A DNA stretch of 64,000 nucleotides from Lachancea kluyveri NRRL Y-12651. Its lineage: Eukaryota > Ascomycota > Saccharomycetes > Saccharomycetales > Saccharomycetaceae. This document shows positions 1-11,312 of the stretch, in pieces; positions within the stretch are counted from its first letter, which is position 1; every line of letters begins with the position of its first letter. The stretch lies in the NCBI GenBank assembly GCA_000149225.2, contig CM000690.1, forward strand, positions 1,225,281-1,289,280, written 5' to 3'. The notes under the pieces were generated by a model. The model saw nothing but the letters and a program-made list of their open reading frames with translations. It did no database searches and had not been told where the DNA came from. Position numbers and translations under genes: made by a program.

Positions 1-726
1 TTTTGGAAACGTGGTTTTCGACACGAGATACTTGGTAAGTTCAGTCATCCAGGGACTTTGCGAGAGAATTAACTCAAATAATTCGATGAGTCTCCCATTT
101 CTTGCTGCTCTAAAAATTTTCTTTGCATGAAACAGTTATTTTCTTACTAAAAGTGACAGGATCTAGGAAATGGTTTATACCGGAGAAAGGACCGTAGAAA
201 TCTGGAATGGGTTCATAGTGGTCGGATAACTCTATGTGGAGTAGTCAAATTTCTTCTAAAAAAAGAGACACTGGATGGAAGGTCAAATTCAAACCTTTGA
301 AAGAGTATTTGAGAGAATACAAAACTGGGTTGGTGAACAGCTATATTTCAAGCTATACAAGCAATATCGAAAAGCACAATAGTGTCTGATAGAATATTCG
401 CATTTCTTGTTGTTGTGACTATTTTGTAGTTACATAACTATGGCATACCATTTCGAGGTCCCAGTTCTTTCAAAACGGTTTTTTTTTCAAATCATCTTCA
501 TTTAACAAAAACAACGTACTAAAAAAAAAAAAATCTTCTGGGTTGAATGATATACGAAATGATTACTGCTCTGGTTTCAAGTGCTTTGTGGAATTTGAGA
601 AGTCGCAATAGTTTCAAAGTTACTGAGTCTTTAAAGATATCTCTTATAGCATCCTCAAGTAGTAAAAGCAAGCTTCCGATTCCGGCAGATATAGCCGGTG
701 ATTAAAATTTGGACTATATGTAAAGG
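1..726. other. Left-edge intergenic sequence, no gene supported
   Basis: I find no convincing gene. The first ~145 bases have a short frame open on the minus strand, without an ATG and cut by the window edge, which could be the tail of a decayed gene. The rest is AT-rich with a run of A around 520-533. The part closest to 726 is the 3' flank of the BDH-like gene that follows. Confidence 0.4.
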
Positions 727-1878
727 TTAAGACAATTCACCGTGGTTGTTTGGTGTTAGTAAAATTTTAATGTTCTTTTCCTTGTGGTCGATCAACTCCA
801 TGAAACCCTTTTCAAACCCATCCTCGATTTTTTGTCTACCAGTGATCATGTGTCTAGCTTTGTCGATATCAATACTACCGGTACTCAAAGCGTTAACAAC
901 ATCCTTAAAATCTTCTGCGGTGTAGCACATAGAGCCCGTGACAAATTTTTCTTGCAAAGTGACATCCATAGGGAAGAAATCAATTGGCTTGTGGCCCCAA
1001 ACAGCAATATTCACTGCCACACCTCTGAACGTCAATGCATGTAGACCAGTGTCAAAGGTGGCCTTCATACCGGAACAATCAAATGAGAAATCAAAACCAT
1101 CGCCCCCTGGAGGAATTTTACGTAACTCTTCAACAGCTTTTTCGCCGTGTTCAAACGGATTAAAGGTTTCGACACCCAGTTTGGCCGCTTGCTCTCTTCT
1201 AATCTGAGCTGGCTCAGAGACAACAATCTTACCAGCACCATGACCTTGCAAGGCCAAAATTGTAGCTAAACCAATTGGGCCTGCTCCTAATACAAGAGCG
1301 GACTGGCCTGGCTTTAAGTTGGAAATCTTCACAGCATGCCACGATACAGAAATAGGTTCGACAAGAGCGGCAATATCCAATGGAATTTCTTTGGGGATCT
1401 TAATGACGTGTTGTTCACTAATGACAACCTTCTCTGAAAAACCACCACCATGTGCGCCTAACCCGCAGAAACCAAGGTGTGTACAACAGTTGTAAATACC
1501 TCTCTTACAGGCACTGCAAGGAGGAAGCTTGGAGCTTTCGATCTTGGGCCAACGATAGCGGTCTAGACAAGTACAGGTGGCTTCGACAACGACATGATCG
1601 CCCACCTTGTAATCACCTTTAACGCCTGGTCCGACCTTAGAGACGATACCGGACATCTCGTGTCCCATTGGTTGAGGAAGACCAATTCCACTGACGCCAT
1701 GGGTCTTGCCTTCCTCAGGAAAGAAGATTGGACCATCTAAATATTCGTGCAAATCGGACCCGCAGATACCACACCAAGAAATGTCGATCTCCAATTCGTT
1801 ATCTGCACCGATTTCCGGCTTGGCTATATCAGCAGAGAAATGAATATCTTTTTTACCAAAGTATGCTAAAGCTCTCAT
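727..1878 (-). CDS. BDH-like medium-chain dehydrogenase A (2,3-butanediol dehydrogenase family)
   Basis: This 383-residue zinc alcohol dehydrogenase resembles yeast Bdh1/Bdh2, which interconvert (2R,3R)-butanediol and acetoin with NAD(H) in the cytosol. Visible features are the catalytic-zinc motif CGICGSDLHEY (residues 36-46), GHE (72-74), a structural-zinc cysteine cluster (C121, C124, C131/C132), the Rossmann motif GAGPIG (198-203), and a glutamate at about 222 in VVSEP that suits NAD rather than NADP. Length matches Bdh1 (382) and the C-terminus ends NNHGELS, without the Bdh2-type tail. The ATG at 1878 is the only sensible start. A TATA-like GTATATAAGA lies about 95-105 bp upstream. A second BDH-like gene in the same orientation lies 3.2 kb away. 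Neither copy looks like a strict orthologue of Bdh1 or Bdh2, so I give no symbol. Substrate could be another vicinal diol or polyol. Confidence 0.88.
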   Translation of the reverse strand: MRALAYFGKKDIHFSADIAKPEIGADNELEIDISWCGICGSDLHEYLDGPIFFPEEGKTHGVSGIGLPQPMGHEMSGIVSKVGPGVKGDYKVGDHVVVEATCTCLDRYRWPKIESSKLPPCSACKRGIYNCCTHLGFCGLGAHGGGFSEKVVISEQHVIKIPKEIPLDIAALVEPISVSWHAVKISNLKPGQSALVLGAGPIGLATILALQGHGAGKIVVSEPAQIRREQAAKLGVETFNPFEHGEKAVEELRKIPPGGDGFDFSFDCSGMKATFDTGLHALTFRGVAVNIAVWGHKPIDFFPMDVTLQEKFVTGSMCYTAEDFKDVVNALSTGSIDIDKARHMITGRQKIEDGFEKGFMELIDHKEKNIKILLTPNNHGELS

Positions 1879-2566
1879 AATTATCTTTTTCTACGTTGAG
1901 TAAGTAAATCTGTTGGACTGTTGATGTGGTAACTGTGAAGACCAGATGGCCATTGAACGTAAAAGGCCACTCTTATATACGTTTATATCCTCGGCCGTTA
2001 ACACAACGATCTTCTACATCGCAAATGGAAAACACGGTTTTTTTCCGCAGACCTACCATACGCCGTGAATTGGAAAAGGCTGTAGAAAAGCGGATGGGAA
2101 TACGGGAACCATCAGATGGCCCAAGAGTAAAATCTACCCGGAAAACAGTTGAATAAATAGTGCTGAAATCATAAACCTGCAGAAGGGACTACACGGGTAT
2201 AAACAAACGGAAGTAAGGAAGCTTAAGAAGACAGCTGTTTCAAACTACTGCATGCCTGCATATTTTTCTTGTTGGAAACTACGAGCTACTTGACGAGAAA
2301 GTCAACTGCGTGAGTTTTAAGGCTTCTGCTTCGGAGTACATAATGGGTGTGTGTGCGGGCACAAGTGGTGGGGCGCCCGTAGATGATTTCTGTGGGGGTC
2401 GGCGGCGTTCAGTATAGGACGGCGATAAGGTGCTACAAATGACCAAATGAAGTAATGCGACGGTACTTCGTTTACAAGACAAACCCCTCCCCCTCCCCCT
2501 TAGCAATCATTGCCGCGAATATGGAACACATGAACAGTATTTTTGAAACGGCTAACATTACATAAT

Positions 2567-2587
2567 TTGTTGTTGTTGTTGTTGTTG
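2567..2587. repeat. (TTG)7 trinucleotide microsatellite
   Basis: Seven consecutive TTG units (CAA on the other strand) lie in sequence with no supported gene. A CAA run could encode polyglutamine in a lost gene, but no flanking frame supports that. Confidence 0.9.
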
Positions 2588-4312
2588 TACGGAAAGAATG
2601 TCTAGCCTTTACTGATTCGGGTCGATCGTAGTATTTTGAAAAATTTTCGCGTGACTTTTGTAGTGACAACATCATTATTCACTTTCTGATTAACTGTGAT
2701 ATCAGACCCAGCTCTAAAAATGATTTCAAGCACCTCACAAAAAATCTGTCGAGAAATGCGGAAATTATAATTTTTGGGGCATCTGGTGCTCTCTAAAGGA
2801 AGTGCTGTACCTTTCAGGAATTATTTCCGGCTGTGAATAGCAATGCACTATAAAACTTCGTGCTAAACTTTTACCCTTATGACGGTTGCTAGCTCGGAAA
2901 CGTAAACGAAAAAGTATATATTTTCTTTTTCTTGACAATTCTAATTATATGTTTTCCTATGAGTTGCAGAAGGGCCAATTCGACTTTCCAGTCGTTATCG
3001 GCCCACTTGTCATTGAAGTTCGGGATCTTGACCCCATATGTACGTGTATACAATTAGTACGGTCATATTTGTTAAAACAATAGGTTTAGCTTTCGACAGT
3101 AAAACATGGTGCCCCTCATTGTTTATCTGGTTTTCGCAGGAGCAGCACAGCGGATTGAAAAAGAAAGCCCATCGTAAAAAGGATTGGTGACCAGAATACA
3201 TTCTATTTGGGTTTCCCGAAAACCATCGCTCTAATTGTAAATAAAGCCCGTGGTCCCGGGAGTCATACTGATCATCGGGCTTTTCAACAGAGGTCTAAAA
3301 CGAAGCACTCCGAAAAACTATGTCCGATCAATTCGGACAATGAGTTAAGGTACAAGGTCCGAGTTCTAAGATGCAAAAAAGCCGCGCATTTGACAAACAG
3401 GAGAATTACAAGTAATTGGCGAATGGTTTTGATTTGTAGATAAGAAGATACGACTGTCAGATATTAATTGATTTTTTAAAGGTGTACGCGATAAGAGCAG
3501 TTGAAAAACCAGAAGTTTAAATTAGAATACTGTGTGAACGAACTGGTATTGCCGATTCAGACCGCACTTTTGATTTTTGAAATCCTATGTAGAACAACGC
3601 ACTAGTTAATTCGAAATGTGAAGTTTCCAAGGACCTTTTTGCCAATCATAAACAGCAAACGTCTATGAGCCTCTTTTATTGTCATTATTGGAGTATTGGC
3701 GTTCTCCTTTGGTTTGTTGGCAGACATTTCCAAAAAGGAAGGGAAAAGAAAAAGAAAACCTCAGCAAAATGGTTGTTGCCAATTCTTTAATTAATAAATT
3801 CAACTCTCGTAGGCGTATGTTTTCTTGATCTTTTATCAAAGTCACGTGATGACGTCTTAATATTTATGTTTTGTTAGCCATATTTAGACATCACCTAAAT
3901 TTGACGCAGCTAAAAAAACAAAAAATTACCAAAAAAATGGGATAAACAAGTAACGCCATTCATCTAAAACAAACAAAGCACAATAATAGAAATTGGCAGT
4001 GCCAACAATTTTAGTAGAACTGCCATATTGGTGTGCTTGAACATAGTAATGAGGTAAGGGATAGCCATGTTCTCTTCTTTTTTTTTTTTTTCCCTTGGAT
4101 AGTGCCCCAAAAATGCCAAAGTAACGGAATTTAAACTTGATACTACGCGAGTAAAATTGTTCAAACAAGACTCTCTTACAGCTTGCCTTATCATTGAGCT
4201 AGAGATTTTGGGATTGAAATGGCTGAAACGAAACGAGTTTTCTAATTAGTACTAACGGTCAATGCCACGTGCCTCAGAGCCAAACGCTACGTCACTGACC
4301 CAACAAAACCAC

Positions 4313-4443
4313 TATAAAAAGATTGTATAGCAGGTATGCAATTAACTTTCGTTCAGGACAGGTTATGCAGCATCAAGTGTACCAAAGTTCAAAAAATCTA
4401 TCATACAATGAATAATACTAGCAGTGGAGGTGCTTCTTTGATC
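4313..4443 (+). promoter_or_regulatory. Orphan promoter with a 12-codon ORF, possible relic of a lost gene
   Basis: A TATA box (CTATAAAAAG) near 4313 is preceded by a CACGTG element near 4266. It is followed about 95 bp later by ATG at 4408 in a good context (TACAATGA). The ORF stops with TGA after 12 codons and nothing coding follows. This may be a promoter whose gene was lost or truncated. Two other ATGs lie in the leader, so a real start at 4408 is not certain. Confidence 0.25.
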
Positions 4444-5003
4444 TGAAGATTTCTGTAAATAAAACTTATTGCCAGTTCTACAGAAATAGCTAGAGCGGCC
4501 TTGAGCCAAAAGGGCATATTATAAGACAATCCTAGATTTTTACTGCACGATTGAAGACTTAAATTTTACTAGAAAATGTCTAACTATTCTACAGAAAATT
4601 TTAAGGAAACGAGAAATATATAAACAAGAAGGGATATTCTCGATATTTTGACCGTAAGGAAGCATCCAAATCTTTTTTCCCATTATGCATCCATTCCTTG
4701 TTACATAAATTCTCAGTTGCCATCATGTAATCAGTAATACGCATTGGGTGAAGGCTATTCTATTTAATACACCATGAATGTATGTCTATTAATAGAATGA
4801 TGGTCAACTCATCTCGTGAGAATGAAAGAAAAAAGACAGCTAATAAACTGATAAACTAAAACTTTAGTAACGATTATCCTACTTTTATTGTGCATGTAAT
4901 CATAGAAACTCTTTATAGAAGATTAACCAACGTATTTGAAACATTTAGGAAAAGGAGACGTTCCTTTGTCTTTTATAATCCACAAAAAATTGATGTTCTT
5001 TTC

Positions 5004-5031
5004 AAAAAAAAAAAAAAAAAAAAAAAAAAAA
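5004..5031. repeat. 28-base poly(A) tract
   Basis: This is an uninterrupted run of 28 A, 100 bp beyond the 3' end of BDH-like B (on that gene's strand it is a T run). Such tracts exclude nucleosomes and are prone to length change and sequencing error. Confidence 0.95.
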
Positions 5032-5130
5032 GGTTTTCTCTACTGTTACAGTTCATAGTGATTTTGATAGGCAGAGAAGGGTCAGAGGGGATATAAAGAT
5101 ACCGGTCAAATTCCTAAGAATATTAGTAGT

Positions 5131-6288
5131 TTATTGACCATCCAACTCACCGTTGTTGTTCGGAGTTAACAATATCTTAATGGTCTGTTCCTTGTGCGTA
5201 AGCAACTTCATAATAGCATGTTCGAAACCGTCTTCAATTCTGACTTTGCCCGTGATCATGTGTTTTGCCCTTTCAATCTCGATGATATCGTCCACAATGG
5301 CTTTCAAAACACTCTTAAAGTCATCCATGGTGTAGCACATGGATCCTGTTATTACTTTTTCCTGGTAGGTAACATCCATGGGGAAATAGTCTATTGGCTT
5401 GTGGCCCCAAATAGAGACATTCACTGCAGTACCCCTGAAGGTTAGAGCGTGGACTGAGGCTCTAAAGGTGACTGGAAGACCTGAACAATCAAACGAGTAA
5501 TCGAAACCGTCGCCTCCTGGAGCGACCTTGCGTAAATATTCAACCGCTTCATGTTCCTCCCATTCAGTTGGATCGAAAACTTCAGCACCCATAAGCTTTG
5601 CCAATTCTCTTCTGTTTTTAGCAGGTTCAGAAACCACGATTTTACTGGCGCCGTAGGCTTGCAAGGCAAGGATAGTGCCTAACCCGATAGGACCACCACC
5701 CACAACTAGAGCAGATTTCCCTGCGGTCAAACCAGATATTCTTATAGCGTGCCATGACACAGCAAGTGGCTGCACCAAAGCAGCGACGTCCAATGGAATA
5801 TGTTTTGGGATCTTGATAACGTGTTTTTGGTTCATAACAACCCTCTCAGAAAAACCTCCACTTTGCACACCAACACCACACAAACCCAAATGGCTACAGA
5901 TATTGTATAAACCCCTCTTACAAGCCGCACATGGCTCTTCACCGGAGTGTTTGGAGTTTGGGAACCGATAACGGTCTAAACATGTACTTGTAGGCTCAAC
6001 CACAACGTGATCCCCTACTTCGAAACCCTGAACTCCTGGGCCAATTTTCGAAACGACACCAGCCATTTCGTGACCCATTGCCTGAGGCAAACCATTCCCA
6101 CTTATATCGTGAGTATGTCCATCTTCAGGAAAAAAAATTGGGCCATCGGTGTATTCATGCAAGTCGGTACCACAAATACCACACCAAGCGATATCGATAA
6201 TCAAATCGTCGTCTGCACTGATAACTGGTTCAGGCAACTCATCGGTAAACCTAATATCCTTTTGGCCGAAGTATGCCAATGCTCTCAT
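5131..6288 (-). CDS. BDH-like medium-chain dehydrogenase B
   Basis: This 385-residue paralogue of the gene at 727-1878 is also a zinc-dependent polyol/butanediol dehydrogenase of the Bdh family, expected in the cytosol. It keeps the catalytic-zinc motif CGICGTDLHEY, GHE, the structural-zinc cysteines (CAACKRGLYNIC), the Rossmann motif GGGPIG, and the VVSEP acidic residue that suggests NAD use. Its N-terminal half shares Bdh2-like wording (CGTDLHEYTDGPIFFPEDG) while its length is Bdh1-like, since the 30-residue Bdh2 C-terminal extension is absent. The ATG at 6288 is supported by a TATA box (TTATATAA) about 90-100 bp upstream. It sits in the same orientation as copy A, so the pair probably arose by tandem duplication followed by divergence. 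Substrate difference between the two is unknown. Confidence 0.88.
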   Translation of the reverse strand: MRALAYFGQKDIRFTDELPEPVISADDDLIIDIAWCGICGTDLHEYTDGPIFFPEDGHTHDISGNGLPQAMGHEMAGVVSKIGPGVQGFEVGDHVVVEPTSTCLDRYRFPNSKHSGEEPCAACKRGLYNICSHLGLCGVGVQSGGFSERVVMNQKHVIKIPKHIPLDVAALVQPLAVSWHAIRISGLTAGKSALVVGGGPIGLGTILALQAYGASKIVVSEPAKNRRELAKLMGAEVFDPTEWEEHEAVEYLRKVAPGGDGFDYSFDCSGLPVTFRASVHALTFRGTAVNVSIWGHKPIDYFPMDVTYQEKVITGSMCYTMDDFKSVLKAIVDDIIEIERAKHMITGKVRIEDGFEHAIMKLLTHKEQTIKILLTPNNNGELDGQ

Positions 6289-8048
6289 TACTATTGCTTT
6301 TTCTCTCTTACAGCTTTCCTATACAATTTGACTTCTCGGCAAAAAGAGCACCTTCTATAGGGAGGATGAAGCCGTCCCCTTATATAACATGTACAGAAAT
6401 ATCCCAAAAAATCCTGCGTCAATTTTCAAATGCAATCTGCAATCGGATTCGGAGCGGAAGACGCAGTGCCAGGAAAGCAACAAAATGCTAAGCTTTTACG
6501 GAAGACTATTGTGCCTATAAGAAATATCGACTTTTAATCTCAAAGCATACGCCAACCTTTTTATTTTTTCTCTTCTTACTTTTTTAGTGTGTTAGCCATA
6601 CCAGCAAAATAGCTCTTCCTCTTGTCTTTCCTCAGCGTAATCGTTTTCACATAGCGTTAATTGAACCCTAAAATGGGATCCATGCACGCGTAAAGAGATA
6701 TAGTGCCGTCTTTTTGCGGGTGTCCGTATTTGTCTGAGCGTCTTGATGTACCCCCCTTCGCTCCCGCTCTTCGACCCCCCTTTATTGTGATAATGGAGAT
6801 ATGTACTAGGGCTTTCTCTCCGCAAGATTTACACCGAGCCAGGGTAACACAGACAAACAGTGCTTCCGCGTTTAATCGAGAACCTGTGGTAGGAAGGATC
6901 AGAGGAATAAAGGCTTCTTAATTATTATTGAAGTGGCGTGTGCCGTTTGAGCAATGCTCCTTTAATAATGTCTGATTCGGTAAAAAATATGTCATATACC
7001 GAGATTATTCACTGGTTGAGAGATTCCTTGCTTGATACTTGATCTGCTGGGCCCAATCGTCTATGCGTACATTACATGCACTGTTCGAGAGGTATGACTA
7101 AGGAACAGTTCACATTTTCCCAAGCCTTTCCCTCCCAGGATTACAAAGGCTTGTTCAAAGTTCACTCTTGGAAGAATGAATTTGTTGCACCAGAGCCGGT
7201 ATCTCAACAGCAAACCGTATCTTATTTAGGCAACTCAGCCAACGCTTTATTCTCGAGAACAATACAAAAAAAAAATACGAAAAAGAGATAACTGCTAGCG
7301 TTTCGAAGCCAGAAACAAAGAAGCTGTGCAGACAGCATATTCTTGCACGTGAGTAAGGGAGCCCAAGCCGAAGACAATACGTAGGGCGGAGAAAAAAATG
7401 TGATACATCTTTGATGATTAGGTTAAAGTTATCAACCAGCTACTATTAGCTAGTTGATGTTCTACGAAAAAAAAAAACGCGTGCGTATTACCGTTGGTTA
7501 GCACATGCTAGATCTGAGTTTGAGGCTGTACTAAATACACTTAGTATTGAGGAACTAGAAAAAAAAAATAAAACCGGACCGGTCTGGATTTGTAGGAAAC
7601 AGAGATTAAGTGTCCATGAATGTTTATTAGTGGTTGGCTGGAAGCGTTGCTAAGTACTTAAAAAGGCAAATGTGTATAGAAGTTGAGTGCAAAATTCGAC
7701 AGCACATGTTCTTATTCTTGTGGGTATGTGGAGTTTTTTCATCTTTTGTTTTTCGGTATAATTCCAGATACGTCTGCCGCCGTAAGTCCGGGATAATGTG
7801 TTGCTATGATAACCTGGGAACATATTAAGGGTATATGTCTTGCTTGACCTATGAGGAAAAAAAACAACTTTTTAATTAATTGGGAATGTCGTTTTCCATA
7901 GATGGGATGGGAACTGCAGGGGTCGTAGAATCCTTCGATTGCTCAGTATCCGGAGTTACCGAAGGTAATCTAAAAATTACAAAAAGAAGGGACAGCCATT
8001 TATTCTCACTCAAACAAAACTTGGATCTCACTTTTGGAAGAGAAAACC
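6289..8048. other. Promoter of BDH-like B and 3' flank of the Zn2Cys6 gene
   Basis: The first ~250 bp are the promoter of BDH-like B. The only other item worth noting is an ATG ORF at 7076-7291 (71 codons), described separately. A CACGTG lies near 7346. Nothing else is supported. Confidence 0.4.
7076..7291 (+). other. Possible small or relic ORF, 71 codons
   Basis: The frame starts with ATG at 7076 (second ATG at 7094) and has a fairly protein-like composition for about 55 residues. It then ends in an A-rich, lysine-rich tail. I recognise no family. It could be a short gene, the start of a truncated gene, or chance. No clear TATA precedes it. Confidence 0.15.
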
Positions 8049-9947
8049 CTACAGATCTACCTGTGAAAGACGATCTCTATCAAATAGGTAATTCATTCCA
8101 CCATGGGGCGTATCATTAGCATTCCATATTTCGTGTAAGAAAGATGCCATCTTGACACCACAGTAGCTGTGTGCTCTCTCTGCCATGAGGTTTATGTACC
8201 ACAGTATCGATTCTTGGTCTCGTGGATCTCTTGCAAACGCTCCAGTGATTAGCATTGGCCAAGGTAGAATCCCCCAAATCTTGTGCGTTTCCGGGATCTC
8301 CCTGTAACACTGGATGATCTCTCCAACGCACTCCTGAACTTTGTTACAGTTAACGTCGAAGAAATCGTAGTTGATCATTTTAGAGGCAAACAGATAACAC
8401 GATTTTGTGATCAGGATACCCACCATTGAGTTAATTTTAAAGTTGAACCATTGCAACTCATCCATTTCAGACAGCGTCATCGGTGGTGTATAATAGATAC
8501 ACATATTCCTCAGCTGGGCAACTCTTTCAAGCCATACAGGGCCTAGAGGCATTTTCATGCGGGCTATGTACGATACCTTTGCTAATATTTCCAAGGTATC
8601 TAACGAGGAACCTAGCAACGGGTTACTCATCCATTCAGCGACTTTTTCGCAGTTGTAAACCGGACATTTTAGTACCACGTTTAGATCTTTGAAAATCACA
8701 AATGGGGTTGGAAGTGAGTGGAATTCTCGCACAAATAGAATCGATATCGAATAGTGGTATATGAAACTTTCAATAAACATGCGTTCATGAGGTTGTAAGA
8801 TGAGATTCGTGTTCCCAAGATGGTCAAGTACCGGATTGTTGATGTACAGGGTTTTGTTGTAATACTTTTTCCTAATGATTTGATATGCTCTTGTTAAATG
8901 CCAGGTGGAATCATCGACCGTTCCACTGAATGAATTTTTGTCTCTATTACAAAGCAGCTGTAAGGATGCGAAAAGCCAATCTTCGTCAGCGTAATTCTTG
9001 TTTGTTGTAATATATTCTTGGATCATCTGTCTACATTGGCGGTACAAATCATCACTTAATGGTTGGAACCGCTCTAAATCTTTCCAGGCCAGGTATGTAG
9101 CTCCACAACAAAGAAAAACTTGCATCATCAAAGGGTTGTTTTCCACCTGAGGAATGAAAATCGCATCTGCGGTCAAGCTTGAATGTGTATACTGGGTACC
9201 CAGTTTCGGAATGTAACCATTTAGACATGCATAAAATAATAATGCCTCTATATCAACGTTTTCCAAAAAGGAATCACTCAGCAGTTCGTTGTTTTTATAC
9301 CTCCGTAAAATATCTTTGTAGACGTATGTCTCTGGAGCATTGGGATCCTGAAAAAATTGATAGTGTGAAGTTAAGTTGTAGTTAGAAGGATGCAGAACCA
9401 GGGCATTTGAAGGTACATCAATGGTTTGAAAACCGTCAAGTTGTAAATCTAGAATACCATTGACATCATTATACTCCCAAAAGTCTTTGGCCACTTCTCC
9501 AAGAATATCTAACGGGTTGTCATCCAACTCAATACTGGGCTCAATAAAACTGTCCTTAGGAAATTCATCGATCGGGACAAAGTTTTGCGATTCATCGTCA
9601 AACTTGTAAAGAGTATCAGATTTTTCGCCTTTCGTATACAGTTCGAACTGCCATTTCAACCTACCATATCTAACAAACTCCTGGCAGTCACATTTGGTGA
9701 TGTTGAACTGTAAATCAGGTTGTCTTGAATTTCTTTCCAATAATAATTTTCGGGGTGTTTGTTCTGGTTTCAAATTATCAGACTCCTTTCTTCGTCTTCT
9801 GATTCTCCCATCACTATAATCTGGCCATTCACATTGTAAGAAGTTTCGCTGGCATCCAGTGCAGACAGGCTTCACTTCATCGCATTTCTTTTTTCGCTTT
9901 CTACAAGTCAAACAGCCAGTAATGGTACGTTTTTTCACAGTTCTCAT
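8049..9947 (-). CDS. Zn2Cys6 transcription factor, UGA3/Fungal_trans_2-like
   Basis: This 632-residue nuclear regulator has an N-terminal binuclear zinc cluster with cysteines at 12, 15, 22, 29, 32 and 39 (C-x2-C-x6-C-x6-C-x2-C-x6-C), followed by a basic patch RIRRRRK. The remaining ~500 residues look like the helical regulatory domain of the Fungal_trans_2 class. They end in a WPxLITGAFA...I...M motif region typical of UGA3-type regulators. The start at 9947 places the cluster at the extreme N-terminus, as usual. Its promoter is only about 228 bp, between its ATG and the end of the ADH6-like gene. It lies between BDH-like B and the ADH6-like gene in the same orientation, so it may regulate this redox block; that is inference. 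I cannot name an S. cerevisiae orthologue. Confidence 0.85.
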   Translation of the reverse strand: MRTVKKRTITGCLTCRKRKKKCDEVKPVCTGCQRNFLQCEWPDYSDGRIRRRRKESDNLKPEQTPRKLLLERNSRQPDLQFNITKCDCQEFVRYGRLKWQFELYTKGEKSDTLYKFDDESQNFVPIDEFPKDSFIEPSIELDDNPLDILGEVAKDFWEYNDVNGILDLQLDGFQTIDVPSNALVLHPSNYNLTSHYQFFQDPNAPETYVYKDILRRYKNNELLSDSFLENVDIEALLFYACLNGYIPKLGTQYTHSSLTADAIFIPQVENNPLMMQVFLCCGATYLAWKDLERFQPLSDDLYRQCRQMIQEYITTNKNYADEDWLFASLQLLCNRDKNSFSGTVDDSTWHLTRAYQIIRKKYYNKTLYINNPVLDHLGNTNLILQPHERMFIESFIYHYSISILFVREFHSLPTPFVIFKDLNVVLKCPVYNCEKVAEWMSNPLLGSSLDTLEILAKVSYIARMKMPLGPVWLERVAQLRNMCIYYTPPMTLSEMDELQWFNFKINSMVGILITKSCYLFASKMINYDFFDVNCNKVQECVGEIIQCYREIPETHKIWGILPWPMLITGAFARDPRDQESILWYINLMAERAHSYCGVKMASFLHEIWNANDTPHGGMNYLFDRDRLSQVDL

Positions 9948-10175
9948 TGCAATGTAATGTCTGCTTGCAACATGTGTTGGAAGATTCGTATCAAAAGCCC
10001 AGACGGACCCTCACCTCTGATATGAGTTCGTATTGCTCCCTAATGCGTTTTTAGTAACGGTGGCTGCAAGAACCCCAAGTCGGCCAGGCTATTTGTAGCA
10101 ATGATACATTTCATTTTCGAAAAAAAGTTACAAATGCAATATACAAAAGTTAAAGAAAAAAGAAGTCAAAACACT

Positions 10176-11312
10176 TTAACCTGTACCAAAAACTTCATGG
10201 AAGTTGGTCAAAGTAAATCTGTACCGCACATCACCTTTGTTCAACCTGGTCAAACCCTCATGTAACGAGTCCTCAGAGATTGGCAATTCTTCAACCCAGG
10301 GTTTAATATCATGTTTAACGGAAAGTGCTAAGAGTTCTTCCAATTCCTTGATAGAACCCAAATGACTGGCACTAAAGGATACCCCATGTGCTGCAAGTTG
10401 CATTGGATGGATTTCCAATGGCTGGTCTTTACTTGGAAGACCTACAGAAATGAACTTTCCTGTGGCAACTAATGTGCCCAACAAGCTCTCAAATGGCAAC
10501 TTGGTATAAGAAATCGTACAAGAAAGAATCAAATGGAAGGTGTCTTGCAGGCCACCCCACACGTCTTTCTCGGTAGTGTTAACAAAATGGTCGGCACCCA
10601 TTTTCTTAGCATCTTCTTTCTTGGAGTCGCTTGTACTCAGAGCCCAAACTTCGCAGTCTAGTGCTTTGCTAATCATAATGGCCATATGACCTAAACCACC
10701 AATACCTATAATGGCGACCCTTGGTTTTTTGTCCGTGACGTCTTTGAGAGCCCTTTTAATTGGGGAATAAACGGTCAGGCCACCACATTGCAAAGGAGCA
10801 ACATGTTTGGAATCCAGTTGTGGTGGAACATGTACTATATAGTGTTCGTGTGCGCGTACGTGGGATGCATACCCACCTTGAGATACGTATCCATCTGGAT
10901 ACTCACTACAATAAGTTTCGATGCAACCAGTGCAAAACTGCTCGTAACCGTTAATACAACGATTACACTTCATGCAAGAACCACATTGTGCACCCATAGC
11001 AACACGTTCACCTTTGTGGAACTTTGTCACTTTGTTTCCGACGTTGACAACATGTCCAACGATCTCATGTCCAACAACTTGAGATTTTGGCCCAATCTTA
11101 GCGCTTAAACAGGCCAAAGGTTCATCTGACCAATTGTTCTGTAACGCATGTAGCTCAGAGCCACAGATACCACAGCATTCAATTTCGATATCAACATCGA
11201 AATCGCTCATAGGCTTAGGCTCGTAAGATGTTAGCTTTGGATGATCCCAGTCTTTAGGGTCAGTGATGGCAAAGCCTTTAAATTCTTTTGGATAATTGAC
11301 GGTAGTTGGCAT
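10176..11312 (-). CDS. ADH6/ADH7-like cinnamyl-alcohol dehydrogenase
   Basis: This 378-residue medium-chain dehydrogenase is of the cinnamyl alcohol dehydrogenase type. Yeast Adh6 and Adh7 reduce aromatic and branched aldehydes (cinnamaldehyde, fusel aldehydes) with NADPH in the cytosol. Visible features are the catalytic-zinc motif CGICGSELH (47-55), GHE (81-83), the structural-zinc cysteines in CGSCMKCNRCINGYEQFC (110-127), the Rossmann motif GIGGLGH (about 203-209), and the STSDSKKEDAKKMGADHF segment. The S residues in place of an acidic residue after the second strand favour NADPH. It is about 18 residues longer than Adh6/7, partly because of an insertion (about 62-78) just before GHE. 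The TATA box TTATATACG lies about 80 bp upstream of the ATG at 11312. It is divergent from the transporter at 12457 across a 1.14 kb promoter. Confidence 0.88.
   Translation of the reverse strand: MPTTVNYPKEFKGFAITDPKDWDHPKLTSYEPKPMSDFDVDIEIECCGICGSELHALQNNWSDEPLACLSAKIGPKSQVVGHEIVGHVVNVGNKVTKFHKGERVAMGAQCGSCMKCNRCINGYEQFCTGCIETYCSEYPDGYVSQGGYASHVRAHEHYIVHVPPQLDSKHVAPLQCGGLTVYSPIKRALKDVTDKKPRVAIIGIGGLGHMAIMISKALDCEVWALSTSDSKKEDAKKMGADHFVNTTEKDVWGGLQDTFHLILSCTISYTKLPFESLLGTLVATGKFISVGLPSKDQPLEIHPMQLAAHGVSFSASHLGSIKELEELLALSVKHDIKPWVEELPISEDSLHEGLTRLNKGDVRYRFTLTNFHEVFGTG

Larger units (their letters stand above)
1879..5130. other. 3.25 kb between the two BDH-like genes, no intact gene
   Basis: No ORF here has an ATG and looks protein-like. 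The segment contains the promoter of BDH-like A, a (TTG)7 tract at 2567-2587, a CACGTG plus TGACGTC pair at 3842-3856, what looks like an orphan promoter with a short ATG ORF (about 4260-4443), and a 28-base A run at 5004-5031. It may be the site of one or more lost genes. Confidence 0.45.

Noticed and set aside
3862-3872. Exact match to the 11-bp yeast origin consensus (ATTTATGTTTT)
   Set aside because: Several such matches are expected by chance in 64 kb of AT-rich DNA, and I see no supporting B elements.
7880-8119. 79-codon plus-strand frame at the 3' end of the Zn2Cys6 gene
   Set aside because: It begins at TTG, overlaps the regulator antisense and shows no motif.
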